Source of the DNA: Apodospora peruviana
Taxonomy: Eukaryota > Ascomycota > Sordariomycetes > Sordariales > Lasiosphaeriaceae
Assembly (NCBI GenBank): GCA_033439685.1
Contig: JAUEDM010000006.1
Location: 3,782,001 to 3,846,000, forward strand
Direction: 5' to 3'
DNA length: 64,000 nucleotides
The position numbers and the translations under genes are program-made. Within the stretch, counting starts at the first letter, position 1, and the number at the start of each line of letters is the position of its first letter. Positions 1 through 11,180 of this stretch are shown piece by piece. The notes under the pieces are model-generated. The model ran no database searches. It was not told the DNA's origin and saw only the letters and a program-made list of their open reading frames with translations.

Positions 1-779
1 AACGCCTACGCCGAGGTAGCTACGCCGAGGTAGTATAAAAAGAAAGAGGAAAGTAGATGTTTCTTGAATTAATGGCGTTGAGACCAGTCAGTCGAGGATA
101 TTAAAGTCCGTGAAAATCATGGAAGAGGGAAATCCATCAAAATTCAAGGCAAATCATGTCAGCCTCCTGAAGTTAACTTTGATCATCTCCTTTTCTGTCC
201 AAAAGACATCTCAACCATGATACGTAGGTACTTTACTTCAGAACTGTTTTAACAGCTCTGCCTTTCTGATACCGAGAAACTAATGTGTGTTCCGAGTCTC
301 TGTCCACAAACTTCCTGGGGGAGCTTGGCCAGGGCTATGCAATATAAATAACCTAGGAGAAGAGGAGCTTGGACCAAAATAGCTTCGGTTCCTACATTAA
401 ACCGCCGTGATACCGCCAACTTCAAGGCCACGTCTATCTTCCTACACGAGAGGATGACGCCATGCGGCTGGCTGCTGCAGGTGCTGGCGGGTCATGGGTC
501 TGTTTCACTAAACCCACTTCTCTATCTTTCTCCACGTACACATCTCAACCTCGTCCCACTCTCCTTCACATTTTCAACAGAAAAGCCCGCAGCTCAAGAC
601 TCCTCCAATCCCAACAACCAACTCTCAACAGACGAATCTCAGTCATTCTACTTGACTCGAGTCTCCTGTACACCATGACAATGAAATACGAAAACCCATG
701 ACCGCGAACGACTTCTGCCCCCTAGCCTATCAAACCTCCATCCCGCTTCAAAACGGCGGCGGCGGCGGCGGCCCCGCAC
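1..779. other. Non-coding or unassigned stretch
   Basis: No gene could be supported. The first 35 bases hold two copies of a 14-base unit (ctacgccgaggtag). Short overlapping open frames at 454-701 lack family motifs. The pyrimidine-rich stretch around 520-600 looks like a promoter or 5' leader and may belong to the decayed P450 that follows. Confidence 0.5.
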
Positions 780-1480
780 ACAATGTACACTGGCCCTTCA
801 AACTCATCCTCCTCTTGCACGGCTTCAGTGGTTCAACGGCTTACTTCACCCGCGACTTGCCGCTCTCTCCGGCACCACCTACCTCCTCCTCTCCCATCCT
901 TCCACTCTGAACAAACTAACCACCGAGGTCCGCTCAGCCTTTTCCAGCCCAAACGAAATTAACAGTCAGCGCGGTCAACACCCGTCTCCTCTACCTGCTC
1001 GCCATTCTCAGCGAATCACTGAGAATGTACCCGCCCGTGACGGGGAGCCTCGTACGCGTCATTGCCGGGAACTGCGCCACCGTTGCGGGCAGATACATCC
1101 CAGGCGGAACCATGATCGAGTGCACGCCCTGGGTGATGAACCATTATAGTGCGCATTGGGAGGATGCCTGGTCTTTTAGGTCGGAGAGGTGACTTGCTGA
1201 TCATGATCAAGAACGACGAGACACGCTCGAGGCGATGCAGGATTTTAGTGTTGGGCCGAGGAACTGTATCGGGAGGAAGTAAGTGGACTGGATCCCTGGC
1301 AGTTGTCTGGCAAGACAGAAGTCAAAACATGCTGGCCAACCATAAAACAGCCTCGCATACGCCGAGATGTGACTGATCCTAGCCGACTTGGTGTTCTCTC
1401 TTGATCTGAGACTGGCCGATGAGAGCAGAGCGTGGTTGGGAAAGCAGGGGCGTACCCGCTTTGGCCCAAGGGGCCCCTTA
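780..1480 (+). pseudogene. Cytochrome P450 pseudogene (C-terminal half)
   Basis: Joining three frames gives a recognisable C-terminal half of a fungal P450 of the isotrichodermin C-15 hydroxylase-like type. The segment after the I-helix (SGTTYLLL, about 860-890) is followed by the K-helix ExxR as ESLRMYPP (about 1014-1037) and the haem-binding loop FSVGPRNCIGRK (about 1243-1278). After a probable intron (1279 to about 1348) comes the tail LILADLVFSLDLRLADESR. There is a frameshift near 960-970 and in-frame TGA stops near 1188 and 1370. Both stops sit where family members usually carry Arg, so CGA to TGA changes are likely. No N-terminal half was found upstream. This is a dead gene and its former substrate is unknown. 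Confidence 0.75.
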
Positions 1481-1859
1481 ATGTTCATGTTGAGCCTGCT
1501 TCGAGGTGAGGAGGGTCGTTTTAATATTTAGTTTTCTAGGTGGAGAAAGAGAACCTGGGCTTCGGCGTTTAAAGAGACTGCGAGATTGTAATAATGGAGG
1601 TTTCAGCTTCATTCATATTATCAATTGTTTCCAGTTATAATTCACACAAAGACAGACATGATCCCTACATATACTTCTTCTTGAACTAACCCGCTCACTC
1701 CGTCATCAGCAGCCAATCGATCATGAATTTTTCTTTCGGAAATACTGAACCTCGAGCAATGTAACGACTAGCTTATTGCATCGGTCTCTCTAGAAGATTC
1801 TCAACACGTAGCATTGGCAGTGGTGCTCACTTGGGCTGCTTACTTGGGCGCTAGCCTCA
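1481..1859. other. Intergenic, nothing recognised
   Basis: AT-rich spacer between the P450 remnant and the small Cys-rich gene. It probably holds the 3' sequences of both. No open frame or repeat of note. Confidence 0.5.
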
Positions 1860-2131
1860 TCATGACGTTCCACAGTAACACTCACAGGTCTGCCACCAAC
1901 TAATGCAGCTACCGCTGTCCTCGTAGTAGCCCACCGGGCAGCCGTTGCAGTTGTGAGTGACAGCCTGTGACTTGCACCGGTTGGGGCAATCGCTCCCCCA
2001 GTGCAGTTCACAGCCGCCGCCTTGCCATGCGCCGCAATAGTTCTGTGGTTTAATCGTCGCCGCCTTGAGCGCCACAGCCAGACCAGAGAGGGAAGGGCAA
2101 GCAGTGTGACGGCAATTGCTGGAGAGCGCAT
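1860..2131 (-). pseudogene. Small cysteine-rich secreted protein, apparent frameshift
   Basis: From 2131 the reading frame encodes a good secretion signal (MRSPAIAVTLLALPSL). About 16-20 codons in, near 2080, the frame must shift. The continuing frame then encodes roughly 65 residues with ten cysteines, including GGCELHW and CECYC, and stops at 1860. Ten Cys in a short mature peptide after a signal is the profile of a fungal small secreted protein (effector or antimicrobial type). I do not recognise the family. The shift could be a genuine inactivating indel or a sequencing error. No convincing intron accounts for it. If intact, the protein would be about 90 residues and extracellular. Confidence 0.5.
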
Positions 2132-3109
2132 TTTGCGATGAAATTGTATTTGATACTCGCGTTACGTGATATTTATGCTCTGGTGGAGGTCTGATAACAA
2201 CATTGATCAAGTTCTGCGAACTGGTTGGAAGCTGGGACGGGTGAGGAGCGGAGTGTGGGTTGGAATCGGATAGCTTTTATCCTTGATTCTAGGTCGAGGA
2301 ACGCCGCCCAGGTTCCTGACTGTCACTACACCCTCATTGCTGTTTGCTAGACAACACACATCATGATTGTTGCCTGATAGTGATTTCCTTCACCGAGAGA
2401 ACTGTCCAGTCCTTTATATTCTTTATATTAATCATTGTCGTACAGCAAAGGCTTGGTTGGCATTGAGAACCAATAACCATCGCCCCTTTTAGACCTAACC
2501 GATGTCTTTTATTAAATGACATTACTAGAAAGAAAGGCCTATGTATGCTTCTACAGATATGTCATGATGATCGTAAAACGTAATGAAAACGTCTTCTTGT
2601 ACTGAGTGGCTTATCTACCTAGGCACACCTTCGTAGTCCTTGATAAGGAGCATCGTGACCTAGAGGGATTCCTTCATTGAAGTTTGCCACAACCTATGCG
2701 GGATACCATGTTGCACACGTAACGTTGTATCAAGTTCCTGATCTGCCCCTGATGCCATGATGTGGACAGCATACCACGTGATATTTATTCCTGACTGGCA
2801 AGTCAACAAATAGCCTGGTGCAGACCAGCAGCATACTGAGTAATGGGCTCGTTGACTTCAACAAATGAAGAATGTCAAACGAAGAAGACTTCAGGAAGCT
2901 GGTATTACCTCAACAAGATCAATCAATTGAACGTTGGCTTGGCCAAGTGGCCAAGTCGGACGACTTGCAGCTCAATCAAACGATGGAACTGCAATGAAGC
3001 CATCGTCAGTTGACTCCAACAACGACCATATTGCTACTCGATTTCTGATCCATCCAGTCGATCCAGCCAGTCAATTCAGCTAGATTCTAGTAAATCACGG
3101 TTATTGCAA
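2132..3109. other. Intergenic, about 1 kb, nothing recognised
   Basis: No family motifs in any frame. It probably includes the promoter of the Cys-rich gene (2132-2300) and the 3' end of the DUF1996 remnant. Confidence 0.5.
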
Positions 3110-4320
3110 TCATATATCATTTGACTCGGCAGGTGCGATAAACGAAAAACAAAAAGGGGGGGACCTACAAGCATCAAGATCAGTATCAGCAGTAACCGTA
3201 ACAGGCACACTGCATTTATTCTTGACCGCAAGCCCAATAGCCGTGTAGAGCAAACAATTCCTCAGATAACACCAGTTATCCATAGTCTCTTGGAGTTTAT
3301 TTCTTTCCCGGCCGAATACGTAATCGCCGTTCTGGCCATATTCGGTTCTGCGGTATAGAAACATATTTATTCTTAATCAGCGAACCAGCTCAATGAGCAA
3401 GTGTTAAGGGGGAGTAGAGAAGTTACGTATCCCCCGTAGACAAAACAAACGGCTGCGTGCCATCAGTCGGCCAGGGCTCATTGATAAAGTGAGCGGTGTC
3501 CCAGTTGACCTCGTACATGACCTGGGGTGTCTTGATGGGATACGAGGCGGGACATTTCGCGCCCACCGAGGCAAACATGGTTGGCCCGACCAACCGGATG
3601 GGCGACATGGCCTTGGTGGTTGGGTGTGTCTAGGTTTTTACCGTCCCAGCATCTGGTCCAGCGTTCGTATTTCAGTTCCCGCATGACCATGCCAAGAACA
3701 TCAAAGGGATATTTTGAGTAGTTGGAGCAATCAGGGCGAGACGTACAGTGGAAAGATAATATCTGACCGGATCCCGCCAGGACAACTACGCTTGGGGAGG
3801 TAATCCGTATCAAGGACGGAATCCATGCACGAAGCATACGGACTGCCGCCACAGTTGGGTTTGTTATAGCACAGGTAGCACTGTTGCATCTTGTTGCTGA
3901 GGTTCTCTGACGTTCGTCGGTTCGCATCGCCTGCTAGCATGCGAAAACGCTATCTCCCCACCTTGTTAAGCCCTTTTTTCTTTCTTACTTTATCTCGTTT
4001 CTGTCGTTTTTATCTCGGGGATCCTGTAAAGATCAGAGTCTTGGGATATACACGTACCGGCCTGAAAGCAGTCGTCAAAGTCGGCTCGGGCGATGTATAG
4101 TAGACTGTGATTCTGGCGTTGTCGCCCTCGTTGAACTGGTTCACCATCTGAGGCACGCGCTTGTAGGTCCCGTTGATCGACGGGCGCTAGTAGAGGTTCG
4201 CAGTCCAGTAGTTGGAAAAGTCTTGGTCAAAGTGGCAGGTTGTGCAGTGGCGAGCTTGGAGATGTCTGTCATGGGCATCCCGGCGCTGAATGTGTTCTAC
4301 AAAGATGAAGATTTGGTAAG
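3110..4320 (-). pseudogene. DUF1996 (WSC-type) secreted protein pseudogene
   Basis: The whole conserved DUF1996 core can be followed on the minus strand, spread over several frames. In protein order it reads: CTTCHFDQDFSNYWTANLY and NGTYKRVPQMVNQF (about 4260-4120), QQCYLCYNKPNCGGSP and CPGGIRSDIIFP (about 3895-3750), CWDGKNLDTPNHQGHVAHP (about 3655-3600), VGPTMFASVGAKCPASYP then PQVMYEVNWDT (3590-3490), and NGDYVFGRERNKLQETMD (about 3330-3280). A TAG stop follows the NLY motif near 4193. Frames change near 3600 and 4270, so introns alone do not restore the gene. Intact relatives are secreted fungal proteins of unknown activity, often with WSC or GPI modules. No signal peptide could be found upstream. 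Confidence 0.75.
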
Positions 4321-4961
4321 TCCATTTACAGGCAAAGTGCATATCCGAAATGATAACAGCTCAGTTTCGAGTGGGAGAGACAAAGAAGCTAATGACCCGG
4401 ATTCCGGAAGTCGAACACGGGGATGTTGAGAGAACAGACACTTCTGGGAAGTGAGAGTCAACGATGTTACCGCTATACCATACCCGACTGGAATGGCTTC
4501 CGATTGCTTGACGCTGTGGGGATCTGGGCAGAGGTTTATGACTCGTGGCCTCATGCTTAATGGCGGAAAGACGTTTGACTTTGCATCTTGTGGGCCAAGG
4601 CAATGCTCCAATGTGTATGATAGTGACGTAGTATATAGGTAGCTATATATATGTGAATGTGTGTACGTATCTCTATGAAAAAGAAAAAGGAAAACAAGGG
4701 GGCAAAAATGAGGCCTCGTAAAAATAAATATCCAAGAAGTGAAATCAATGTCCCTTTCTAGCATACATGCCATCCCCACCCCAGCATGGTTCTTCATCAG
4801 CAACCAACCAGAACCACAGAGAAGTAACTGCCCTTCTTCATGCCTGCCCGCAAACCCTCCTCGACTGCCCTTTGGTAACCCATCTGCAATTACTGTGGAA
4901 CACACGGTAGGGAGAAGCTCCGACCCGACTGATCGGGCTGGACTACCTGTTAATTTGCGCT
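4321..4961. other. Intergenic, nothing recognised
   Basis: Long but low-information open frames exist on both strands (for example the minus frame 4297-4968). Their composition is dominated by simple TA/TG-rich sequence near 4620-4680 and they show no family motif. I treat this as spacer. Confidence 0.5.
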
Positions 4962-5564
4962 TCAGCAACCATGGAGCTTGTGAATATTCATATAGTCAAA
5001 ATCGCGACTGTAGTAATACTGCAGTGCCTTGACCTTGTTGACCAGCAGGCCGATGCCGAACCAGGTCCAGTCACGGTTCTTGAAGGCCGTCGTGAAGGGT
5101 ATGAATCCGGCCGACCAGTCACCGACATAGGAAAACTCAAAGAGGCCGTCCTTGGCTATCTGCTGTTGGACGATGTTTTGGAGGTCGGTCCAATCGGGAT
5201 CCTGCCAATATTGGTCGAGACCGCAGTTGGGAGTGATGACGAAGCCGAAGCATGCTTGGCCATGACCGGATGTATCGAATGACTGGTAGTTGTACGAGAT
5301 GCCCGACTGTTCGAAGGCGCACCCCGAGGGGATGTCGGCGCGCTTGCTGAGGCCGGAGGAGCCGTCAACCGTGCCGGTCTTGATCGTGATATTGTTTGCT
5401 GCCAGGTATTCCTCGACGTTGGCCTCGGTCAGCCACGTCAGCCCCAGCTCCGGCTTGGAGAGGTCGGTTGGGACTTGGAGGGTGAAGCTGCTGGTGGGCA
5501 GAGCCGTGCCCCTGGTGGCCAGGGCGGCGACTATGGCGGTCTTGATGATGGTCGCGAGAGACAT
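4962..5564 (-). CDS. Secreted protein with putative Kex2-processed propeptide
   Basis: A 200-residue intronless frame. Residues 1-22 form a signal peptide (MSLATIIKTAIVAALATRGTALP). A charged pro-region follows up to a dibasic Lys-Arg at 74-75 (GLSKRADIPSG), a classic Kex2 cleavage context. The remaining domain of about 125 residues is rich in aromatic residues (YNYQSFDTSG, DWTWFGIG, YYYSRDFDY). It has four cysteines, at about 82, 105, 114 and the very last residue 200, enough for two disulfides. I do not recognise the family. Secretion and processing are inferred from the signal and KR site. The start is the only ATG that gives a signal peptide. The gene looks intact, unlike its broken neighbours. 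Confidence 0.7.
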   Translation of the reverse strand: MSLATIIKTAIVAALATRGTALPTSSFTLQVPTDLSKPELGLTWLTEANVEEYLAANNITIKTGTVDGSSGLSKRADIPSGCAFEQSGISYNYQSFDTSGHGQACFGFVITPNCGLDQYWQDPDWTDLQNIVQQQIAKDGLFEFSYVGDWSAGFIPFTTAFKNRDWTWFGIGLLVNKVKALQYYYSRDFDYMNIHKLHGC

Positions 5565-6654
5565 ATTGTGCTACTGAAAGGAGAACGAGGTGATGAAATG
5601 TTAAATTGCAGTTGTTTGAGAGTGGCTCTTGTTGCTCTTGATTGTTGTTATTGAGTTGGGTGTGGAAAGGCGGCTAAACTAGACGGACGACGGGAGGTGA
5701 GTTCTTATAGTTTTTTCTTGCTGTGTTTCTTTTGCTCGTTTTTTTCTTTGCTCTCTTCTCCATACTCCCTCATCTCACAAAGGTCATCACCGTCTCTCCG
5801 CGCGTCGTGACCCTTGAGTCAAAGGCATCGTTTCTGCACTAGATGGTATTACGTCAGTAGATGGGCTCAGGTGGTAGAATGGACACCCAGCAGGGGGCCC
5901 AGAAAGGGGCTGGATCGTGACAGGATGACAATGGCTATGGAATCAATCCAGACTGCCACGGTTCAACATACCAAAGACAAAACAGAAGCCGGACACGCGT
6001 GTTCGCGTAAGAAGCTACGCCACACTACCGAATGTAACTAATCTCATGATCAATGCATAGCGCTCGAGGCTTAAGTATTCTGTCTATTTTTCACCTCGAC
6101 CACAAGAGTTAGAACATCCCTAGAGATGCATTGTCCTAGGATCAGCAGTTGTGGAATCAAAGTTGGCAAGTTGGAAAGGAGGATTGCTGGCCGCCAAGGT
6201 CGTGCGTGACCCAGGCTAGTACTATCACAGCAGGTGCCGCGAACTTTTACCAAATCACTCAATCCTATTACAGATAAAGCCTATCTTGGTCATCCGCCGT
6301 GTTAGGGGAAATGGTTGTCGATCAATGCCATGTTTGCCCTCGCTCGTTGCTAGCCTTTTACCTGGGATTGTGGTTTTTTTTATATCCTTCTATTGGCCCA
6401 CTGTACGGAAGCTTTGGAATACCTTGGGTACTCATCGTGCTACCCAACAGTACTCAAGGATGAATGTCTTCAAGTCAAACAAAGCCACAATCCAATCTGT
6501 ACAATTGCACCATGTATGTGAAGAGAAAGTTACTAACATGCGTGATAAGCGAGTGCACCAGACAAGCGAGTGCGCCACTTTCCACCACCTCACCACAACC
6601 ACACTCAGTTATACAACCACCAAGTTAGAAAACGACAATAATTTAAATTAGAAA
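5565..6654. other. Intergenic, promoter of the secreted protein plus spacer
   Basis: The first 150 bases are a likely promoter and leader for the secreted protein. The rest has no motif-bearing frame. The open frame at 6286-6651 shows no family resemblance. Confidence 0.5.
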
Positions 6655-7295
6655 CATAGGAATTCGATGATTCTGCAGCCTCCTTGCACGAGCGTGCATT
6701 ATGGCCAGGCTTGCCGCACATGCCACAGCACCGAATCTTCGTTCGAGACCCCCCTTGCACCACCACCATTTTGTCGATTTTCCTGAATTACCTGCTCACC
6801 CACGGCATTCTGATCTAATAGATCCTGTGACTCTTGTAGAGTAAGTGACCCTCAAGCCGCTCACATTATTGTTTTGGCTCTCCGTCGCTTGCTAAGCCCC
6901 TCATTGGCCTTGCGTAGTGCCGAGACTCTTCTCGAACAAGGGCAAACCCGTGCATCACAGCCATCGTACCTTTGGCTAACCGGTCCACAGCAGTTAACAT
7001 AGATGCTGGATAGCTACCGTGGTGGTTGGATATCCGAGTTTTGATAAGCTCTGACTGCGAAGTGGCTTCTCGAGGGTTGTGTGGTGTTTGGGAGACCCCA
7101 AGATAGTGCCGTGCCTGGCCCTGAGGTTGGGGGTGTTGGAGTCCGAATTGTGACGGTCGGTGCGATTGAGCCTTGATTGAATTGATTGCGATCGTCAACG
7201 GTATATAACCCATTAGAATTCCAAAGGCTGACACCTTTGGTATTCTGGCATCCTTTTGCGATTGAGGGGGGTTTTGGTGTAATGGTTTGGATCAT
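6655..7295 (-). mobile_element. pogo/Fot1-type DDE transposase remnant, C-terminal part
   Basis: The minus strand carries the C-terminal region typical of fungal pogo/Fot1 (Tc1/mariner superfamily) transposases. A linker with RTPTPPTSGPG lies near 7160-7125. The block SQTPHNPREATSQSELIKTR (about 7095-7036) follows, then the segment DRLAKGTMAVMHGFALV (about 6990-6940). A terminal zinc-knuckle-like motif CGMCGKPGHNARSC ends it (about 6735-6690). Frames shift between blocks and stops interrupt the ORF, so it is inactive. The DDE catalytic core was not found, and neither were inverted terminal repeats or a TA target duplication, so only the 3' part survives or is recognisable. Confidence 0.7.
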
Positions 7296-7859
7296 TGCAC
7301 TGGCATGTCACACTGTGGCTCAAACGAAAGAATTTAACTGTAGTTGCGAGACGTGGGATCTTGTCTGGTGCTAGTGGAGATGCGGTAGCCGTTCTGATAT
7401 ATTTAAAGTACTCAACTAAAACTCACCTAAGTTAGTAGTCCAATGAAACGTGGATCCAGCTGAAGCATGCCTACTCACTGCTTGTAATGATCTCTCGTTG
7501 TATCTTGCTTTAGATCATGATCGGATACGTCTCAGCTCAGGCCCCCTCAGCTCGTGCTCCTGGAGCTAACTGATCATCTAGCAAGTGATTGTTTTGCCCA
7601 ACAGGCCAAGCCACCAGAGCAGCTGTACTCCTGTAACATACCTGTTATTAGAGCCGAATCGACGTAGGAAAGGTTATGTTGTTGATGATCAACACGAGGC
7701 AATATGAGATCTTTGGTTTCCCTTTATCCTTTCCCGAAAGAGCTCGACAGAACCATGAAATCATATGATAAGCACATGTTCCACACCGGGCATCAACGCG
7801 GAACATCTGCAAGCATCGCCTTCTCGTCTGAGCGGCCGCTGCCTAACGCCTCTATGACG
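7296..7859. other. Intergenic or decayed element DNA, nothing recognised
   Basis: AT-rich stretch between the transposase tail and the HET remnant. It may include the rest of the decayed transposon, but no catalytic-core motif could be read. Confidence 0.4.
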
Positions 7860-8110
7860 CTAGGCCTCGCCCTGCACGTACTCCTCTCCTACTAGCACCC
7901 CCTGCGGCGGCATCTGCTCTGCATCATCTTCGAAAAGCTGCAGATGGCTGAGATCAACCCGGCGGAACACATACGGCGCCTATGCGCCCCGCAGAAAGAA
8001 AACCTCGTCGCCGGGTTGCGCCGTGACGGGCGCCGTGACGGGCGCCATGCCGAGATACCACCCGCGCTTGGCAAGTCTGTGGGAAGGATGGTACGTAGAT
8101 AGAAAGCTGC
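7860..8110 (-). pseudogene. HET-domain protein tail remnant
   Basis: Reading the minus strand from about 8107 gives RGWYLGMAP, then QPGDEVFFLRGA, a TAG stop, APYVFRRVD, and finally VLVGEEYVQGEA. This is the conserved C-terminal segment of fungal heterokaryon-incompatibility proteins (glycine-hydrophobic start, PGD, RGAxxPYVxR, VGExYVxG). The TAG sits where a coding residue is expected, and a second TAG follows GEA. A 12-base direct repeat (gcgccgtgacgg) duplicates four residues near 8025-8050. The HET domain itself is missing. The adjacent full-length HET gene on the opposite strand suggests an incompatibility-gene-rich neighbourhood. Confidence 0.55.
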
Positions 8111-8611
8111 GAGGCTAAACCCCCTGATTTCCAGGACCTGGACTCGGAGTTCTCAAGTTAGTGTTGTTGTATCTGCTCCGGGAACCGGACTAGGCGCGCC
8201 AACTTCAATGTTACTACGATAAGTTGACATGTACCTAATTTTCGGTCCACCTGTCTTGTCTGGATTTTGACGGATGATCGGACCAGATACTTTGTTGGCC
8301 AACCCAGTGGCGCCAATGCTGGTTGCCCCTCAAGAGATACCCCGGTCTCTCACTGCACGGAATAGGATTTGCAGCAGAGTCATTAATGGTTCGGTGAAGG
8401 CTGCACTCCGCCACAGTTGATAAAGTTAGCGAAGAATAACCTGTATTATCCTGACCCCTCACGAGCACGAGGCCTCTTCCTCCTCTCTTCAAATGTGTCA
8501 AGAACAAAAAAAGCGACGACTCGGAGCGGTACGACAGACAAGACGGCAAATTATTACGAGCTACACCATCAGGAACCATTATAAGACAAACTCTCGGGCA
8601 ATCCATGGAAA
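8111..8611. other. Intergenic, upstream of the HET gene
   Basis: Contains the probable promoter of the HET gene. The long minus-strand open frame 8235-8810 overlaps the HET gene start and has no family motif, so it is treated as a shadow. Confidence 0.5.
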
Positions 8612-10923
8612 ATGTCAGAGTCACGCGAGTCCATTTACGAGCATAAACCCCTCTCCTCACCCCGGTCAATCCGCATAATAAAATTAAAAGGAACACATCG
8701 GAGTCTTCGCTCGCGTCTCTCCCGGTTAGCGCCGGCGGCTGATGAACAGCCACAGCCCCTGGAGGTCGAGCTCGACGAGGTCTCGTTGGATTCGTCCTCA
8801 CCACTATCATACGAAGCCCTGTCGTACACCTGGGACGGCCAGAAGGCGGACCGTTCCATCAAGTGCCATGGCCGCACCATGCTCGTCACGAGGAATTGCG
8901 AGATGGCCCTCTTTGGGCTGCGAACTAAATCAACCAGGTGCCTGTGGATTGACTCCATCTGCATCAACCAGAAGTCCGTGGCGGAAAAGAACACACAGGT
9001 GCCGCTGATGGGCGAGATATACGGCAAGTGCAGCAAGGTGCTGGTGTGGCTGGGCAAGGCAACCGAAGCGAGCGATCAAGCTTTGCAGTATCTGCGAGAC
9101 ATATCCGGTATTGTCCGCCAGATGGCTGCCCAGAATCCGACACAGTGGATGATGATGTATTCCTCGACCGCCGGCGGCCCAGACTTGAATATCCCCCCCA
9201 ACGTAATGAAGAGAATCGAGGATCGCAGAAAGATCTTTCGAGGTACATACATACATACCTACCCACTCCTACCCCTATGACCTAGAACTAGTTCTTTCCA
9301 GTGTTTCTAGCTCCGCTCAGCTCGGCACTCACTGACCCTTCTTCTGCAACAAATACAAAAGAAAGGAACAAACAGATATACGGCCGCGAGGGCACCCCTT
9401 CCAGCAACATGCTGTCCGACATATTCTCCCGGCTCTGGTTCTCTCGGATGTGGACCGTCCAGGAACTCGTCTTGGGACACCGCGCTCTGATCGTGTGCGG
9501 AAATCAAGAGTTGCCCTGGGCGGACTTCGTGTCGACCATGGTTCTGCTGGCCCGAATCGAACAGTCCGCAAGCAGCACAGCCGTAATCACCAACGACGCC
9601 GTCTTCTTCCCCAAGCTGCAGATATACCAACAACTGCGCGGCCACGTCCACCCGGCCCTGAACGCGGGCATGGTATCGGCGAGGCAGCAGGATGCACGTA
9701 AAATGTCGGCAATCCTCACCATGCTGCATCCCCTGAGCTCGTGGGACCCGCGGGACAAGCTCTACGCGCTCCACGCGTGCTTCGGCGCGCTGGGAATCAG
9801 AGACCTCCCGCCTGTCGACTACAACCTGCCTGTGGCCCAGGTCTACGGCGCCTACGCGAGAGCCACCATGGTCCGCGAGCAATCGCTCGACCTGCTATAC
9901 GCACTCGACCACAAGCGGTCCGTTCAGGGCCTAGCGTCCTGGTCGCCAGACTGGAGCAGCTACGGTTCTGTCTGGAAGATATGCCGCGAGCGGTTCGCTG
10001 CGACCGGAGACTCGAAAGCGAGCTTCATGTTCGCCGGCCCCGAGGACGGCGAACTGCACCTTGCGGGCGTCGTCATCGCCACGATCAAGCATAGACCGTC
10101 CTTGAACCTGCCCCCGCGAGGACGTGACAGTGGTAGTGGTATCAACGATGACCACCGGCAGCAGCAGCAGGACCTAGAACTGTTGCTTGCCAACATGACC
10201 CAGCAGGTCCAGACGTGGCAGGAATGGGCCCGCCTAGCATCATCCCAATCCTCTAATACTAGTTCTACTGCTAACAGCAGCGGATATTACCAGCCCACAA
10301 ACCAGACCTGGCCCGACGCGTTCCTCCGAACCATGTTGCAAGACGGCGTGACGGGACCGCTGCCCCACCAAGTCCTTCCGGCCGAGGTGCTCGACGAGTT
10401 CTGGAACTGGATCGGGATCTTGTTCGCCTACGCTCAGCCAGACGACGACCCGAACAAGAAGGAGATTGTGGACATGGTTGACGAGGCGGTCAAGTTTGCG
10501 CTCGCGCGGCCTGCCGTGCGGCTGGTGTATTTTCCCGAGGGGGGTGTCGGGGTCGAGCAGCAGCAGCAGTCGGCGGTGGTGGTCAACACGCCGGCGTGGC
10601 GGATCATGATGGCGATCAACTACGGCGGCGCCAGGGCGATCAATGCCCAGATCTTTGAGAAGACCGCCGGGAGAACGTTCTTCGTCACAGAGGCTGGGTA
10701 TATGGGTACGGGATCGGAGCTGATCCGGGCGGGTGATCTTGTTGTGCTTGTCGCGGGAATGACGGTGCCCATGATTATGAGGAGCGAGAGTCATGACGGT
10801 GGTGGTGGTACTGGGTCTAATAGTTATTATAGTCTTGTGTGTCCCGCGTATGTTCATGGGGTTATGAATGGGGAGAAATGGCCGGCGAATGGCGAGGGAC
10901 TGATCAACTTGACTATTAAATAG
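8612..10923 (+). CDS. HET-domain (heterokaryon incompatibility) protein
   Basis: Two exons, 8612-9242 and 9302-10923, encode about 750 residues. An alternative acceptor at 9361 also keeps the frame and would give about 730. The HET domain runs from about residue 65. Its signatures are YEALSYTWDG, LWIDSICINQKS, QVPLMGEIYGKCSKVLVWLG and, after the intron, RLWFSRMWTVQELVLG. A central DPRDKLYALHACFG motif and the usual C-terminal tail (AGDLVVLVAGMTVP, YVHGVMNGEKW) complete the architecture. HET proteins trigger cell death when genetically different hyphae fuse. The domain is TIR-like. No NACHT, WD40 or ankyrin module is attached. The gene appears intact. GT..AG signals at 9243 and 9300-9301 support the junction. 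Confidence 0.85.
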
Positions 10924-11180
10924 AGTCGCCTTTTGATTGCTAGTAGTCTAGACTAGTAGGACAGTTACGCAGGTGGCAGGTTGGACTTGCGAAGGGGTTC
11001 GGGAGGACCATGGAAATTGAGACCAGCTTGGAAGCCATCTCGGCTTATCATGGATTAAAAAGTAATTATATGCCAAGAAAACTTGGAATCTGTATGTGCG
11101 TGGTGTTGAACTATATATTGCCATCTCATTTACTTCGTCTTTCTCTCGTTACTCGCTCCTTTACCTCCCATCCAGGTTGG

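Noticed and set aside
454..701. Two overlapping plus-strand frames near the left end
   Set aside because: They lack motifs and resemble pyrimidine-rich leader sequence; they could not be joined to the P450 remnant.
9301..9361. Separate gene start at the beginning of the second HET exon
   Set aside because: The frame begins with GTG and continues the HET domain across a good GT..AG intron.
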